A stretch of DNA of 50,975 nt from Paenibacillus ginsengihumi DSM 21568 (GCF_000380965.1 NZ_KB905582.1:1-50975), one strand, 5' to 3'. Shown: positions 17,631-27,351, counted from the stretch's first letter. Translations and numbers: made by a program. The notes: generated by a model not told the origin, from the letters alone.

Positions 17631-20600
17631 TTGATCAGATCGCGTTGGTTGTCCGATGTCACGTTGGCCGTAGCCTGTACCTTGCTGGGGACGGCGCTGC
17701 TCGCTTTCCTGCCGACGTCCGCCGCATCGGCCGCATCGGGGGAACTGTTCGGGGAGCTGCGTCAGCGCAGGGTGGAATGGCTGACCGGCGGATCTAACAT
17801 CGATAAGAACGATCCGGATTTGGCGGCCAAAATTGCGGCAGTTACCGAAACGGCGCAGGGTTACTGGGATTTGCTGGTGCCGCCGGACGATCCGCGGCGC
17901 GGCGAGATTTTGTTCGCGGATAAATCGCCGACGGTGACCTCGGGGCTCGTCGTCAATTCGTTCGAGCGCCTGCGCGACATGGCTGTCGCTTATGCGACGG
18001 AAGGTAGCGCGCTGCAGGGGAGCGAAGCATTGAAGGAAGCGATCCTGGACGGCTACGACTGGATGTACGCTCATCAGTACAACGAGACGGTCGTCGCCTC
18101 GGACAACTGGTTTCATTGGCAAATATCCGGCCCGCGGGCGTTCCTTGACGGCCTGATGATCATGTACCCGCATTTGACGGAGACGCAGCGCGCCAATTTT
18201 GCCAAAGCGGTTGCAAGGTTTTCGCCGGATCCGAACTTGGCCGACGCCGGCGTGATGACGGGTGCCAATCGGGCGCAAAAAGCGTTCGTGGTCATGCTGA
18301 ACGCCATTTTGTCCGAGGACAGGGAACTGCTCGGGCAGGCTGCCCAGGCGATCAGCGACAGCTCGGCGCTGCCTTCGGCTACCTGGGGCACCCATGATTT
18401 GTTCCAATATGCGGACACGCCGGGGCAGGACGGCATGCACCGGGACGGAACGTTCCTGCAGCACGGCGCTCACCCGCAGCTCGGCAGCTACGGGGTGCAG
18501 TATTTGCAGCTGTTCCCCGAGGTGTTCGATCTTCTCGCGGGGACGGAGGTCGATATTCGAAGGCATCCGAACGCCGCCAACGTATACCGCTGGATCTACG
18601 ACAGCTACGCGCCCGCCATGTACAAAGGCAGCATGACCGATCTGTTCCGCGGCAGAAATATCGCCAACGGCACAACGGGAAGTCATGTCGTCGGCCATTG
18701 GGTGATCGAGGCCGTCATCGCTCTGGCCCGCCATGCTCCGCCCGAAGACGCCATGGCGTTCAAAAGCATGGTCAAAGCGTGGATCACGCAGGACACGTAC
18801 CGCAATTTCCTGGCGACAGCCAAGCTGTACCACGCCAGCCTGGCGAAGCAGTGGATCGCCGACCCGTCCATCCCGGCGTATCAAGCATCGTACAGCAAAA
18901 TCTACACGCAAGGGGACCGGGTCATCCACCACCGCCCGAGCTTCAGCTTCGCCATTGCGATGTCCTCGTCCCGGGTGTACCGGTACGAATCGATCAACCG
19001 CAACAATGTCCGCGGATGGCATACGGGCGCGGGCGCCACGTATTTGTTCAACGGCGATTTGGGCCATTACGACGATCACTATTGGCCGACCGCGGACATG
19101 TACCGCCTGCCCGGCACGACGGTGACGACCCGGCGGTACGGCGCTGCGGAAGGGCAGAGCAGCTATAACCCGCACGACTGGGTCGGAGGCAGCACGAACG
19201 GCGAATTCGCCGCAGTCGGAATGCGGTATACGCCGCAGGGCACGGATTTGACGGCGACGAAATCGTGGTTTCTGCTCGACGACGCGATCGTCGCCCTGGG
19301 AGCGGGAATTACCGGAAGCGATCCGGTCCATGCGGCGGAGACCATCGTCGAGAACCGGATGATCGCTGGCGACGGAAGCGGCGCGTTTACGGTGAACGGA
19401 CAGCCGCAGGACGTGGCCTTGAGCGGAGAAGTACAGACGTATCCGAGCGTCAGCTGGGCGCATGTGCAGGGACGCACGGCCAGCTCGGATATCGGGTACA
19501 TTTTCCCGGATCGGCCTGCGCTGAGCGCTGTCAGAGAGACGCGCAGCGGCAATTGGAGCGATATTTGGACAGGGCCGAGCAACGTGAGCGCCAGCTATCA
19601 GACGATCTGGCTGGATCACGGGGTGAGCCCGCAGGATGCCGCTTATTCCTACGCCATCCTGCCGAATGCGACGGCGGCGGAGACGCAGGAGCACGCGGCG
19701 AACCCGCGCTTTCGCATTCTGCATAACACGAAGGAGCTGCAGGCCGTCTCCAAGCCGGCGCTTGGCTATGTGGGCGCCAACTTTTGGACGAATGCGCGGC
19801 AGACGGTTCGGCTCGGCCATAAGCCGTGGATCACAACCGGCGCTCCGGCCTCGGTGGTGACGATGCTGAACGCGAAAACGCTGGAGGTCGCCGTCGCAGA
19901 CCCGACCCAGCGGCAAAGCGAGCCGTTCGAGGTGGAAATTCATCGCGCTGCGGTGGGCGTCACAAGCATAGATCCAGGACTGACCGTAATCCGGCTGAAG
20001 CCGACGGTCGTGATCAAGGTGGACCCGCAAGGCGCCCTGGGCGCGTCGATGAAGGCCGTCCTGCGGCTGGCCGCAGGCCCCGACCGTGCTGCGCCGACGG
20101 CGCCGGATGCAGTAACGGCGGAGCCGCTCTCGCCGGCATCGGTTCGGCTGGAGTGGACGGATGCGCGGGACGATGGCGGGATTCGGGCGTATCGCGTTTA
20201 TCGCGACGGCAAGCTTCGTGCCGAGCTATTGTCCCGCACCTATGTCGATACGGGACTCGCGCCAGGCACAACGTACGAATACCGGGTCGAGGCGGTCGAT
20301 GCCGCCGGGAAGCGCTCGAAGCGCAGCGCCGGGGTGCAGGCGACGACGCCGACCGGCTTCGAGACGTTCCCGGTGGATGACGATTTCGAGGACAAATTGG
20401 CCGGCGACATGCCGTTCGGTTATGTCGTCGATGGCGGGCAAGGCTCTGCCTCCGTCGCCCCGCTGCCTGACGGCTCGGGCCAAGCGTTGAAACTGAGCGG
20501 CGCAGGGCTGGCCGTATCCAGACCTTTTCCGCAGCAAGCGGGGAAATTGGCCGTCTCCTTCCAGACGGTGCTGGAAGGAGTATACGGCGAGGCGACGTGG

Positions 20601-21830
20601 ACCGTGCGGCAGGGAGACAAGGAGCTGCTCAGGCTTGCCGCCAGGAACGGCCATTTCTCTTACACGGACGGCGAAGGCCAGGAGCGGCTGCTGCAGGCGT
20701 GCGAGCCGCTGCGGACGTACGCGATCCATCTGTCGATCGATCCGGAATCGCAGACAAGCGATATTCTGATCGACGGCGTGCGCCGGGCGACAGGGGCGCC
20801 CTTCCTGACGGCAGCAGGCGGGATCGACCGCCTGGGCGTCGCGGCGGGGACGGATCAGGCCGTCTATATGGACCAGGTGGGCATCGCTCCGCTAACTTAT
20901 TCGATCTACGAGACGTTTGATGAGCTGGAGACCGGATCGACGCCGCCCTCGTTCAATGTGAGAAAATATATCGGCAGCGCGGCGGTGGTCGAGCTGCCGA
21001 GCCGCGAAGACAAGAGTCTGCTCCTGCTCGACGACAGCGAGAAGCAGATGATGGAAATATCGAAATTTTTCCCGCAGCGCAATGAAGCGATGCGCTGGTC
21101 GATGCGGGTGATGCTGGCCATGGAAGGAGATAACCTGGCGGTCAAGCTGAGCGACAAGAACGGCGCGACGGTTCTGTGGTTGCTCGCGGAGGGCGGCGAG
21201 CTTCGCTTCAAGACGCAGGACGGCAGGAACTTGCCGCTGCAGCCGTACGAGCTTCACCGCTGGTACGACATCGAAATCGTGGCAGACCCTGCGACAGGCA
21301 AGGCCACCGTCTATATCGACGGAGTCGAGCGGGGCAAGGATCTGGCGATGTACCGCGCGACGAGCCACTTTTTCGGCACGTTCATCTCGACGGGCGGACC
21401 GACGGACGCGACCCAAATGACGCAGCTTGCCGAAAATTACGTCAGAGAGCTGATCGCCGCTTCCGACCGGCTGCTCGGGCTGCGCGGCTCCATGCACGCG
21501 CCGCAGGCCGACAGCGTGACGGTTCACGCGGCGCAGAGAGGCGCGGCGGCACTCTCGGCCCAGCACTTCGCGGCGCATTACCGCGGTTACCGCGGAGCTG
21601 CGCTCGAGGCCGTGCGCATCAAGACGCTGCCTACAGGCGGCACGCTGCTGCTGGGGGAGACGCCGGTGGCGCCCGGCCAGCTCGTTCCCGTCGCGGCGGC
21701 GGAGCGGCTCGCGTTCGTGCCTGACGGCGGCTTCAGCAGGATCGCCTCCTTCCGCTGGGAGGGCGTCAGCGGCGAGCGCGTCTCGAACGAAGCGGAGCTG
21801 TTCCTCGTGTACGAAGCGGGCGGCAACTAG
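17631..21830 (+). CDS. Secreted polysaccharide lyase family 8 (hyaluronate/chondroitin/xanthan lyase-like)
   Basis: A 1399-residue exported enzyme that cleaves uronic-acid polysaccharides by beta-elimination. TTG 17631 is the only sensible start, giving a signal peptide (about 1-36, LPTSAASAASG). The alpha/alpha-barrel lyase domain has the PL8 catalytic set: N213 in MTGANRAQKA, H278 and Y287 (nine apart, in LQHGAHPQLGSYG) and R340/R342 in LFRGRN. The PL8 beta-sandwich domains follow to about 815. Then come a fibronectin type III domain (about 820-905), two LamG-like domains (about 910-1090 and 1090-1285) and a cadherin-like tail. No SLH or sortase anchor is seen. It heads the locus II importer operon. 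The exact substrate is open. Confidence 0.88.
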   Translation: MIRSRWLSDVTLAVACTLLGTALLAFLPTSAASAASGELFGELRQRRVEWLTGGSNIDKNDPDLAAKIAAVTETAQGYWDLLVPPDDPRRGEILFADKSPTVTSGLVVNSFERLRDMAVAYATEGSALQGSEALKEAILDGYDWMYAHQYNETVVASDNWFHWQISGPRAFLDGLMIMYPHLTETQRANFAKAVARFSPDPNLADAGVMTGANRAQKAFVVMLNAILSEDRELLGQAAQAISDSSALPSATWGTHDLFQYADTPGQDGMHRDGTFLQHGAHPQLGSYGVQYLQLFPEVFDLLAGTEVDIRRHPNAANVYRWIYDSYAPAMYKGSMTDLFRGRNIANGTTGSHVVGHWVIEAVIALARHAPPEDAMAFKSMVKAWITQDTYRNFLATAKLYHASLAKQWIADPSIPAYQASYSKIYTQGDRVIHHRPSFSFAIAMSSSRVYRYESINRNNVRGWHTGAGATYLFNGDLGHYDDHYWPTADMYRLPGTTVTTRRYGAAEGQSSYNPHDWVGGSTNGEFAAVGMRYTPQGTDLTATKSWFLLDDAIVALGAGITGSDPVHAAETIVENRMIAGDGSGAFTVNGQPQDVALSGEVQTYPSVSWAHVQGRTASSDIGYIFPDRPALSAVRETRSGNWSDIWTGPSNVSASYQTIWLDHGVSPQDAAYSYAILPNATAAETQEHAANPRFRILHNTKELQAVSKPALGYVGANFWTNARQTVRLGHKPWITTGAPASVVTMLNAKTLEVAVADPTQRQSEPFEVEIHRAAVGVTSIDPGLTVIRLKPTVVIKVDPQGALGASMKAVLRLAAGPDRAAPTAPDAVTAEPLSPASVRLEWTDARDDGGIRAYRVYRDGKLRAELLSRTYVDTGLAPGTTYEYRVEAVDAAGKRSKRSAGVQATTPTGFETFPVDDDFEDKLAGDMPFGYVVDGGQGSASVAPLPDGSGQALKLSGAGLAVSRPFPQQAGKLAVSFQTVLEGVYGEATWTVRQGDKELLRLAARNGHFSYTDGEGQERLLQACEPLRTYAIHLSIDPESQTSDILIDGVRRATGAPFLTAAGGIDRLGVAAGTDQAVYMDQVGIAPLTYSIYETFDELETGSTPPSFNVRKYIGSAAVVELPSREDKSLLLLDDSEKQMMEISKFFPQRNEAMRWSMRVMLAMEGDNLAVKLSDKNGATVLWLLAEGGELRFKTQDGRNLPLQPYELHRWYDIEIVADPATGKATVYIDGVERGKDLAMYRATSHFFGTFISTGGPTDATQMTQLAENYVRELIAASDRLLGLRGSMHAPQADSVTVHAAQRGAAALSAQHFAAHYRGYRGAALEAVRIKTLPTGGTLLLGETPVAPGQLVPVAAAERLAFVPDGGFSRIASFRWEGVSGERVSNEAELFLVYEAGGN

Positions 21831-21920
21831 CGATAGCGAACTATTATAGAGCAGCGGACGGCGGTGCGAGGCTCGGCCCAAAAGCCGCCGGTCCGCTGCG
21901 GCAGACGGAGATGGAGCAGA

Positions 21921-22835
21921 TTGAAAAACAACAGCATCCTCAAGCAATATATGGCGAAAAAATATTTTTTCATCATGTTTTTTCCGGTCATCCTGTATTA
22001 TCTTGTGTTTCATTACGGACCGATGTACGGCGTCATCATCGCCTTCCAGGATTACCAGTTTCTGAAAGGGATATTTGGCAGCCCGTGGGTCGGACTCGAC
22101 AACTTCAGAGATTTGTTCAACAACGATTACTTTTGGGTCGTGCTGCGAAATACGTTGCTCATCAACGGCTACAAGCTGCTGTTCGGCTTTCCCGCACCGA
22201 TCGTGATCGCCCTGATGATCAATGAGGTGGCGAGGCCGCTGCTGAAGAGGGCGATCCAAACGGTCAGCTACATTCCTCATTTTTTGTCATGGGTCGTGCT
22301 GAGCGGACTGGTGATCGAATTTTTGTCGCCGAGCCGCGGGCCGATCAACGATGTGCTGATGCAGCTTGGCATCGAGCCGGTCTATTTTATTACGGAGGAG
22401 TCGTGGTTTCGGTCCATCCTCGTCGCCAGCGACATCTGGAAGCATGTCGGGTTCAACACCATCATCTATTTGGCCGCTATCGCCGGGATTAATCCGGAGA
22501 TGTACGAGGCGGCGGAGGTCGACGGAATCAGCCGCATTCAGAAGGCGCTGTACATTACGCTGCCGTCGATCGCGCCTGTCATCATCATCATGCTGATTTT
22601 GTCCACCGGCTCCATCATTAACGACGATTTCGAGCAGGTGTTCAATCTTCTGAACGTGAAGGTGATGAACGTCGGGGATGTGCTGTCCACCTACACCTAT
22701 TCGGAGGGGCTTGTGCGGATGAACTACAGCTATGCCGCTGCCGTCGGACTGTTCAAAAATATCGTGGCGCTCATCCTCGTCTTGTCCGCCAACGCTTTGG
22801 CCCGCAGGGTGAACCGCGACAGCGCGATCTTCTAA
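21921..22835 (+). CDS. Sugar ABC transporter permease, LplB-type (locus II)
   Basis: A 304-residue inner-membrane permease. TTG 21921 is preferred because GGAGATGGAG lies just upstream and the protein then begins LKNNSILKQYMAKKYFF before the first helix; an upstream GTG (21864) lacks a ribosome site. Family features are YGPMYGVIIAFQDYQFLKG and the EAA loop YEAAEVDGISRIQKALYITLP. It is closely similar in layout to the permease at 7032 but clearly diverged. It presumably imports oligosaccharides released by the PL8 lyase. Confidence 0.9.
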   Translation: MKNNSILKQYMAKKYFFIMFFPVILYYLVFHYGPMYGVIIAFQDYQFLKGIFGSPWVGLDNFRDLFNNDYFWVVLRNTLLINGYKLLFGFPAPIVIALMINEVARPLLKRAIQTVSYIPHFLSWVVLSGLVIEFLSPSRGPINDVLMQLGIEPVYFITEESWFRSILVASDIWKHVGFNTIIYLAAIAGINPEMYEAAEVDGISRIQKALYITLPSIAPVIIIMLILSTGSIINDDFEQVFNLLNVKVMNVGDVLSTYTYSEGLVRMNYSYAAAVGLFKNIVALILVLSANALARRVNRDSAIF

Positions 22836-22865
22836 TTTCATGAAGCGACGAAAGGAGAGCATGCC

Positions 22866-23741
22866 TTGAACAAATATACGCATCTATCGGACAAAATCGC
22901 GATGTTCGTCGTCTATGCGACGCTGCTCCTGCTGGCGTGCTCCACGCTGCTCCCGCTGATGCAGGTCGTCACCGTCTCGATGAGCCCGTCGAGGGTCATT
23001 AACAGCTACGGGCTTCATTTTATCCCGCTCGAATTCGATTTTCACGGGTACCGGTCCGTCTTCGGCAACGAAGGTCTGTGGCGGGCGTACGGGATTACGA
23101 TCCTGCGCACGGTGCTGGGCGTCTCGCTGACGATCGTTCTGACCTTCTGCGCCGCCTATCCGCTGACGAAGAAGGATTTGCCTCACCGCCGCTTTTGGAC
23201 CGGATTTATCCTGCTGACGATGTTTTTCTCCGGCGGGCTGATTCCGTCCTACCTGCTGGTCAAAGCGCTGGGGCTGATGAATTCGCTGTGGGCGTTGATT
23301 TTGCCGAGCGCGATCAATACGTTCATGATGCTCGTCGTCCGCAACTTTATTATGGCGCTGCCGGCCAGCCTCGAGGAATCGGCCAAAATCGACGGCGCCA
23401 ACGACATCGTCATCCTGTTTCGCATCGTGCTGCCGCTCTCCTTGCCGATCATCGCGACGGTGGGGCTGTACAGCGGGGTGCATCACTGGAATGCCTGGTT
23501 CGACAGCATGATCTACATCCAGGACGCGGATAAGCACGTGCTGCAGCTTGTGCTCAGAAACATCATTTTGCTCGGGAATACGGCGGAATTCGAGGTTACC
23601 GGCCAGCGGAACCATGCGCTCGATTCGGAAGCGATCAAGATGGCGGCGCTCGTCGTGTCGATCCTTCCGATTCTGCTCGTATACCCGTTTCTGCAAAAAT
23701 ATTTTATCAAAGGCAGCCTCATGGGCGCCGTAAAAGGGTAA
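22866..23741 (+). CDS. Sugar ABC transporter permease, YtcP/AraQ-type (locus II)
   Basis: A 291-residue partner permease. TTG 22866 is used after AAAGGAGAGCATGCC; the ATG at 22861 is out of frame and hits a stop at once. It has about six helices, the conserved FFSGGLIPSYLLVKALGLMNS, the EAA loop LEESAKIDGANDIVILFRIVLP and the family ending QKYFIKGSLMGAVKG. It follows the first permease by 30 bp. No ATP-binding subunit accompanies it. Confidence 0.9.
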   Translation: MNKYTHLSDKIAMFVVYATLLLLACSTLLPLMQVVTVSMSPSRVINSYGLHFIPLEFDFHGYRSVFGNEGLWRAYGITILRTVLGVSLTIVLTFCAAYPLTKKDLPHRRFWTGFILLTMFFSGGLIPSYLLVKALGLMNSLWALILPSAINTFMMLVVRNFIMALPASLEESAKIDGANDIVILFRIVLPLSLPIIATVGLYSGVHHWNAWFDSMIYIQDADKHVLQLVLRNIILLGNTAEFEVTGQRNHALDSEAIKMAALVVSILPILLVYPFLQKYFIKGSLMGAVKG

Positions 23742-23797
23742 TCCGCCCGCTTGTCCGGCGTTGCCGGATGATACGATAGGTCAAGGGGGTTCTATGT

Positions 23798-25387
23798 ATG
23801 ATGAGACGCAGTATGAAGCTTGGGGCGCTGGCCGGGAACGCGCTGTTGATGGCGGCTTTCATAGCAGCCTGCAGCTCTCCCGAGGGGGAGCAGCCTGCGG
23901 CGACAGGCGGCGGTGAAGGGCCGGTCGAGATCGAATGGCTGGCGTATAACTCGTATGCCAAACCGAAGATCGACAATCCGATCGGGAAAATGGTGGAGGA
24001 GCGCTTTAACGCCAGGTTCAATGTGTGGTACATCGATCCGAAAAACTGGGAGGACAGCTTGACGGTGCGGCTGGGAGCGGGCGAGATGCCGGACATTATG
24101 AAAATCCAAAACGCGCAAAACATCCCGAAATACGTGAAGCAAGGCATTTTGGCGCCGATTTCGCGGGAGATGTTCGAGCAGTTCGCACCGGAGTATACGA
24201 AATTTCTGGACGAGAAGAAGGTGTGGGACCGGGTCACCCTGGACGGGCAAATCTACGCCATCCCGACGACGAACCCGGACGGCAATTATCCGACGGCTGT
24301 CATCTGGCGCGAGGACTGGCTGAAAAATGTCGGCATCGAGAAAGTGCCGGAGACGATCGAGGAGTACGAGGAGGCGCTGACCAAGTTCCGCAACGACGAC
24401 CCGGACCGGAACGGCAAGAAGGATACGTACGGCATGTCCGATTTTGCCATCCCGAATATTTTGGGCGCGTTCGGGCATCCCGGCATCGTCGATTTCAGCG
24501 GAACGCAGAGCGGCGTGTCGCTCGAATTCGTGCGGAAGGACGGCGAGATCGTCTTCGCCGCCATCCAGCCGGAGATGAAGGAGGCGCTGGCGCTGCTGCA
24601 GCGGTGGTACAAGAACGGGCTGATCGATCCGGAATTTTTGACCTCGGAGAATACGACCGGCTACTGGCCGAACAGCCAGGCGTTCTTTAACGGCCGCATC
24701 GGCTTGACGGGCAAAGGCGCCCATTACCACTGGCGGACAGAGCTCGACCCGACGAATCCGGAGGACAAGGGCGGCAGCGCCTACCACCAGTTCAAGCAGA
24801 GCCAGCCGAACGGCTCGATCGCGGTCGGGGTGCCGGCGGTCGGTCCGCAGGGCAAATCGGGCGTCCCGCAGTGGGATATCGCCAGCACGCCGCTCGGCAT
24901 TACGACCAAGGCGGCCAAGGACCCGCGCAAGGTAGAGACGCTGCTCAAGATGGTCGAGGCCAACGCGACGGACTTCGAGTTCCACCTGGCCATGCGTTCG
25001 GGCGAGGAAGGGAAGGATTACAAGGTCGACAACGGCCGGTACATCAGCCTGATCGACGATCCCAACAACCCGCGGGAATCGCGCGGGATCAACGTGTTCC
25101 ATATGCTGATCGCCCGGGACGATTTCTACAAGACGATTTCCGGCAAGTTCAATTACGACTATGCCGATCGCGTATACACCTACAAAGGCTACCAGCCTGT
25201 CTTCGTGCCGCCGGTCGAGGCGTACCCGAAATATTTGGCCTCGCTGCACAAGCTGACGCTGGAGACGTACTTCAATATCATCACCGGAGACTTGCCGGTC
25301 GAGGCGTTCGACGATTACGTGCAGCGGTTCAAGGCGGGCGGCGGCGACGAGATCGAGAGGCAGATACGTGAGGCGGTTGGAAAATAA
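23798..25387 (+). CDS. Sugar-binding lipoprotein of the ABC importer (locus II)
   Basis: A 529-residue extracellular binding protein. AAGGGGG precedes ATG 23798 at good spacing. The lipobox FIAAC gives lipidated C25, followed by a Gly-rich tether. Typical motifs are GAGEMPDIMKIQNAQN, YAIPTTNPDGNYPTAVIWRED and a FRNDDPDRNGKKDTYG-like loop. It is longer than the locus I protein (500 residues) and not a recent duplicate. It is the last gene of the locus II operon, with no terminator directly after it; the nearest strong one is at 25588. Confidence 0.9.
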   Translation: MMRRSMKLGALAGNALLMAAFIAACSSPEGEQPAATGGGEGPVEIEWLAYNSYAKPKIDNPIGKMVEERFNARFNVWYIDPKNWEDSLTVRLGAGEMPDIMKIQNAQNIPKYVKQGILAPISREMFEQFAPEYTKFLDEKKVWDRVTLDGQIYAIPTTNPDGNYPTAVIWREDWLKNVGIEKVPETIEEYEEALTKFRNDDPDRNGKKDTYGMSDFAIPNILGAFGHPGIVDFSGTQSGVSLEFVRKDGEIVFAAIQPEMKEALALLQRWYKNGLIDPEFLTSENTTGYWPNSQAFFNGRIGLTGKGAHYHWRTELDPTNPEDKGGSAYHQFKQSQPNGSIAVGVPAVGPQGKSGVPQWDIASTPLGITTKAAKDPRKVETLLKMVEANATDFEFHLAMRSGEEGKDYKVDNGRYISLIDDPNNPRESRGINVFHMLIARDDFYKTISGKFNYDYADRVYTYKGYQPVFVPPVEAYPKYLASLHKLTLETYFNIITGDLPVEAFDDYVQRFKAGGGDEIERQIREAVGK

Positions 25388-25391
25388 AGAG

Positions 25392-25550
25392 CGACGAGCC
25401 TGTTTAGGATGCCCGTCGACAAAGCTGGCTCTAAAGAATCCAAAGCCCCTAGATAAATCATCACTACAGCCTGAAAGTGAAGTCGAGCGTATGCAAGCTG
25501 ACGAGGAGTCTAGAAAGCAACTGGAGAAGGACAGGGAACCAGGGCAGTGA
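25392..25550 (+). pseudogene. Possible remnant of a transposase OrfA
   Basis: A short open stretch reads CPSTKLALKNPKPLDKSS and then a charged helix ESEVERMQADEESRKQLEKD. It resembles, from memory, the linker and leucine-zipper part of IS3-family OrfA proteins. There is no start codon with a ribosome site and no second ORF. I report it as a weak resemblance only; otherwise the 25388-25587 stretch shows nothing. Confidence 0.25.
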
Positions 25551-25587
25551 TTGTTGTATAATCCGATTCAATTGTAATTACGGAATA

Positions 25588-25627
25588 AACGCCATCTGAT
25601 CTAAGTGATCATGTGGCGTTTTGTTAT
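25588..25627 (+). terminator. Intrinsic terminator
   Basis: AACGCCA (25588-25594) pairs with TGGCGTT (25614-25620), with inner GATC/GATC pairing, and is followed by TTTGTTATT. It would end transcripts coming from the locus II operon or from a short transcript starting near 25560 (TATAAT at about 25556). Confidence 0.8.
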
Positions 25628-25754
25628 TATCGAGTGGAGAATGGCATTGCATTGCTCTACATATTTTATTGTGATCATGAAGGAGATCTTAACAAGTTGG
25701 CGAATAACGCATCATAGAAATGTATCCTAAGTCTTATTTATAGGAGTGAGATGG

Positions 25755-26138
25755 ATGGCGGAGAAATTGAGCGATCACTATTCGGAAGATTCATTTTGGG
25801 AGAAGCTTCGGAAATTCGGGAAAAAGGCGGGCTATAAGGTCGTTTACGCCGCGCTGCTGCTGTTCTATTGCTTGAAGGACGGGAATGTGCCTGCATGGGC
25901 AAAGACCGTTATTATCGGTTCGCTGGCCTATTTTATCAGCCCTCTTGATGCGATTCCCGATATCGTGCCTGTCGCCGGCTTCACGGACGATCTGGGATCA
26001 TTGGTTGCGGCCCTTGGGATCGTCGCTGTATATATCAATGAGGATATTCGCCAAAAAGCCAAGGTGAAATTGGCCGAATGGTTTGGCGATGACTGCCTTG
26101 ACGATCTCGGGGATATCGACGACAAGTTTTCGAAATGA
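25755..26138 (+). CDS. DUF1232 (YkvA-like) small membrane protein
   Basis: 127 residues. ATG 25755 is preferred over GTG 25746 because AGGAG (25742-25746) is spaced for it. The DUF1232 signature is visible: AWAKTVIIGSLAYFISPLDAIPDIVPVAGFTDDLGSLVAALGIVAVYI, with its SPLDxIPDxxP core. It contains one or two hydrophobic helices and an acidic C-terminus (DDCLDDLGDIDDKF). The function of this widespread family is unknown. A GC-rich tandem array begins about 26 bp after its stop. Confidence 0.85.
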   Translation: MAEKLSDHYSEDSFWEKLRKFGKKAGYKVVYAALLLFYCLKDGNVPAWAKTVIIGSLAYFISPLDAIPDIVPVAGFTDDLGSLVAALGIVAVYINEDIRQKAKVKLAEWFGDDCLDDLGDIDDKFSK

Positions 26139-26164
26139 ATGAAACGGGACGGACAGGCAACTGC

Positions 26165-26770
26165 AGCCGGGCTCAGCCTGAGCGCATGCCGCGCCCAGCT
26201 CGTGCGCATGCCGCGCTCAGCCCGAGCGCAGCCGGACCCAGCCTGAGCGCAGCCGGGCTCAGCCTGAGCGCATGTCATGCCTAGCCCGTGCGCATGCCGC
26301 GCCCAGCCCGAGCGCAGCGCTCCAGTCCGAGCGCAGCCGGGCTCAGCCTGAGCGCATGCCGCGCCCAGCCCGAGCGCAGCCGGACCCAGCCTGAGCGCAT
26401 GCCGCGCCCAGCTCGTGCGCATGCCGCGCTCAGCCCGAGCGCAGCCGGGCTCAGCCTGAGCGCATGCCGCGCTCAGCCCGAGCGCAGCGCTCCATTCCGA
26501 GCGTAGCCGGACCCAGCCTGAGCGCATGTCATGCCCAGCCCGTGCGCATGCCGCGCTCAGCCCGAGCGCAGCCGGGCTCAGCCTGAGCGCATGCCATGCC
26601 CAGCTTGTGTGCAGCGCTCCAGTTCGTGCGCAGCCGGGCTCAGCCTGAGCGCATGCCGCGCCCAACTCGTGCGCAGCGCTCCAGTTCGTGCGCAGCCGGA
26701 CCCAGCCCGAGTGCATGCCGCGCCCAGCTCGAGCGCAGCGCTCCAGTCCGAGCGCATGCCGCGCTCCAGG
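26165..26770 (+). repeat. Tandem array of about 28 units, 19-22 bp
   Basis: About 600 bp is made of units with the core CAGCCYGAGCGCA. There are three unit types by ending: GCATGCCGCGC (22 bp), GCAGCCGGRC (21 bp) and GCAGCGCTC (19 bp). I count about 28 units from 26174 to 26755. Unit lengths are not multiples of three, and long open frames occur in several phases on both strands, including one that runs back over the DUF1232 gene. I therefore treat these frames as composition artefacts and the block as a non-coding minisatellite. Confidence 0.85.
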
Positions 26771-26837
26771 CTGGATTCCGCGCCCCGGCCGGGGCGCGGG
26801 GCCACAACCCTTGCCCCAATCCAATGGGCACTTTCAA

Positions 26838-27045
26838 ATGTTGCATTTTGTACAACAAAAACGCGGGGATAAACCGCACTCGCCGCTCAAAGTTGTAAAA
26901 TGTGCAACATTTCGGGCGATTTTCCCGGGTTTGCAGCCAATCTCCCCCAAATTGTTGCACAAAATGCAATATTCCCCTTCCTCTGGTGCGAAGAGGCCGG
27001 AAAATGTTGCATTTTTTGCAGGATTTGTCGGCTCATGTGCCCGAG
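26838..27045 (+). repeat. Hairpin-rich intergenic repeat, family B, copy 2 (complete)
   Basis: An uninterrupted copy. It starts with TGTTGCATTTTGTACAAC and AAAAACGCGGGG, and continues through TGTAAAATGTGCAACATT, TTGTTGCACAAAATGCAA and GGTGCGAAGAGGCCGG to TTTTTTGCAGGATTTGTCGG. The first 19 bases are those missing from the copy at 284. The stretch from 27046 to 27340 contains no gene I can support. Confidence 0.8.
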
Positions 27046-27351
27046 GAGAAGCGTACAACCTGATGATCGGGGAGCGAACCGCTTCGATGCCCGGGTGCCC
27101 GGGGAAAGGCCGCGCTTACGCGGAGTTCGAACGCTAAAGACGAACGCTAATGCAGAGTTCGGGGGACGCCGTCTGAGCACCCCGGCTGCAGCAAAGCATC
27201 GGTTTGCACGATCAAGGAACCTCGGGCGGAGTGGAGGGGGCTCACGGCCCGCTTTGCCCAAGCGACTGCTAACAAGCTGGTGGCATGAGGCGTTCCGCAA
27301 GTCAAGTCAGCCCAAATATAGGATTGACTTTTCGCTATGCTATGCATTCAT

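Noticed and set aside
17577-20030. 817-residue minus-strand frame opposite the PL8 lyase
   Set aside because: Arg/His-rich shadow of a clear PL8 gene; no family features or start context.
26165-26770. CRISPR array
   Set aside because: There are no unique spacers; units are contiguous and degenerate, and no cas genes are present.
25928-26824. 298-residue open frame on the minus strand with repeating Cys/Ala/Trp-rich heptad-like text
   Set aside because: It runs through the tandem array and back over the DUF1232 gene; unit lengths of 19-22 bp shift the frame, other frames are equally open, and no ribosome site was seen.
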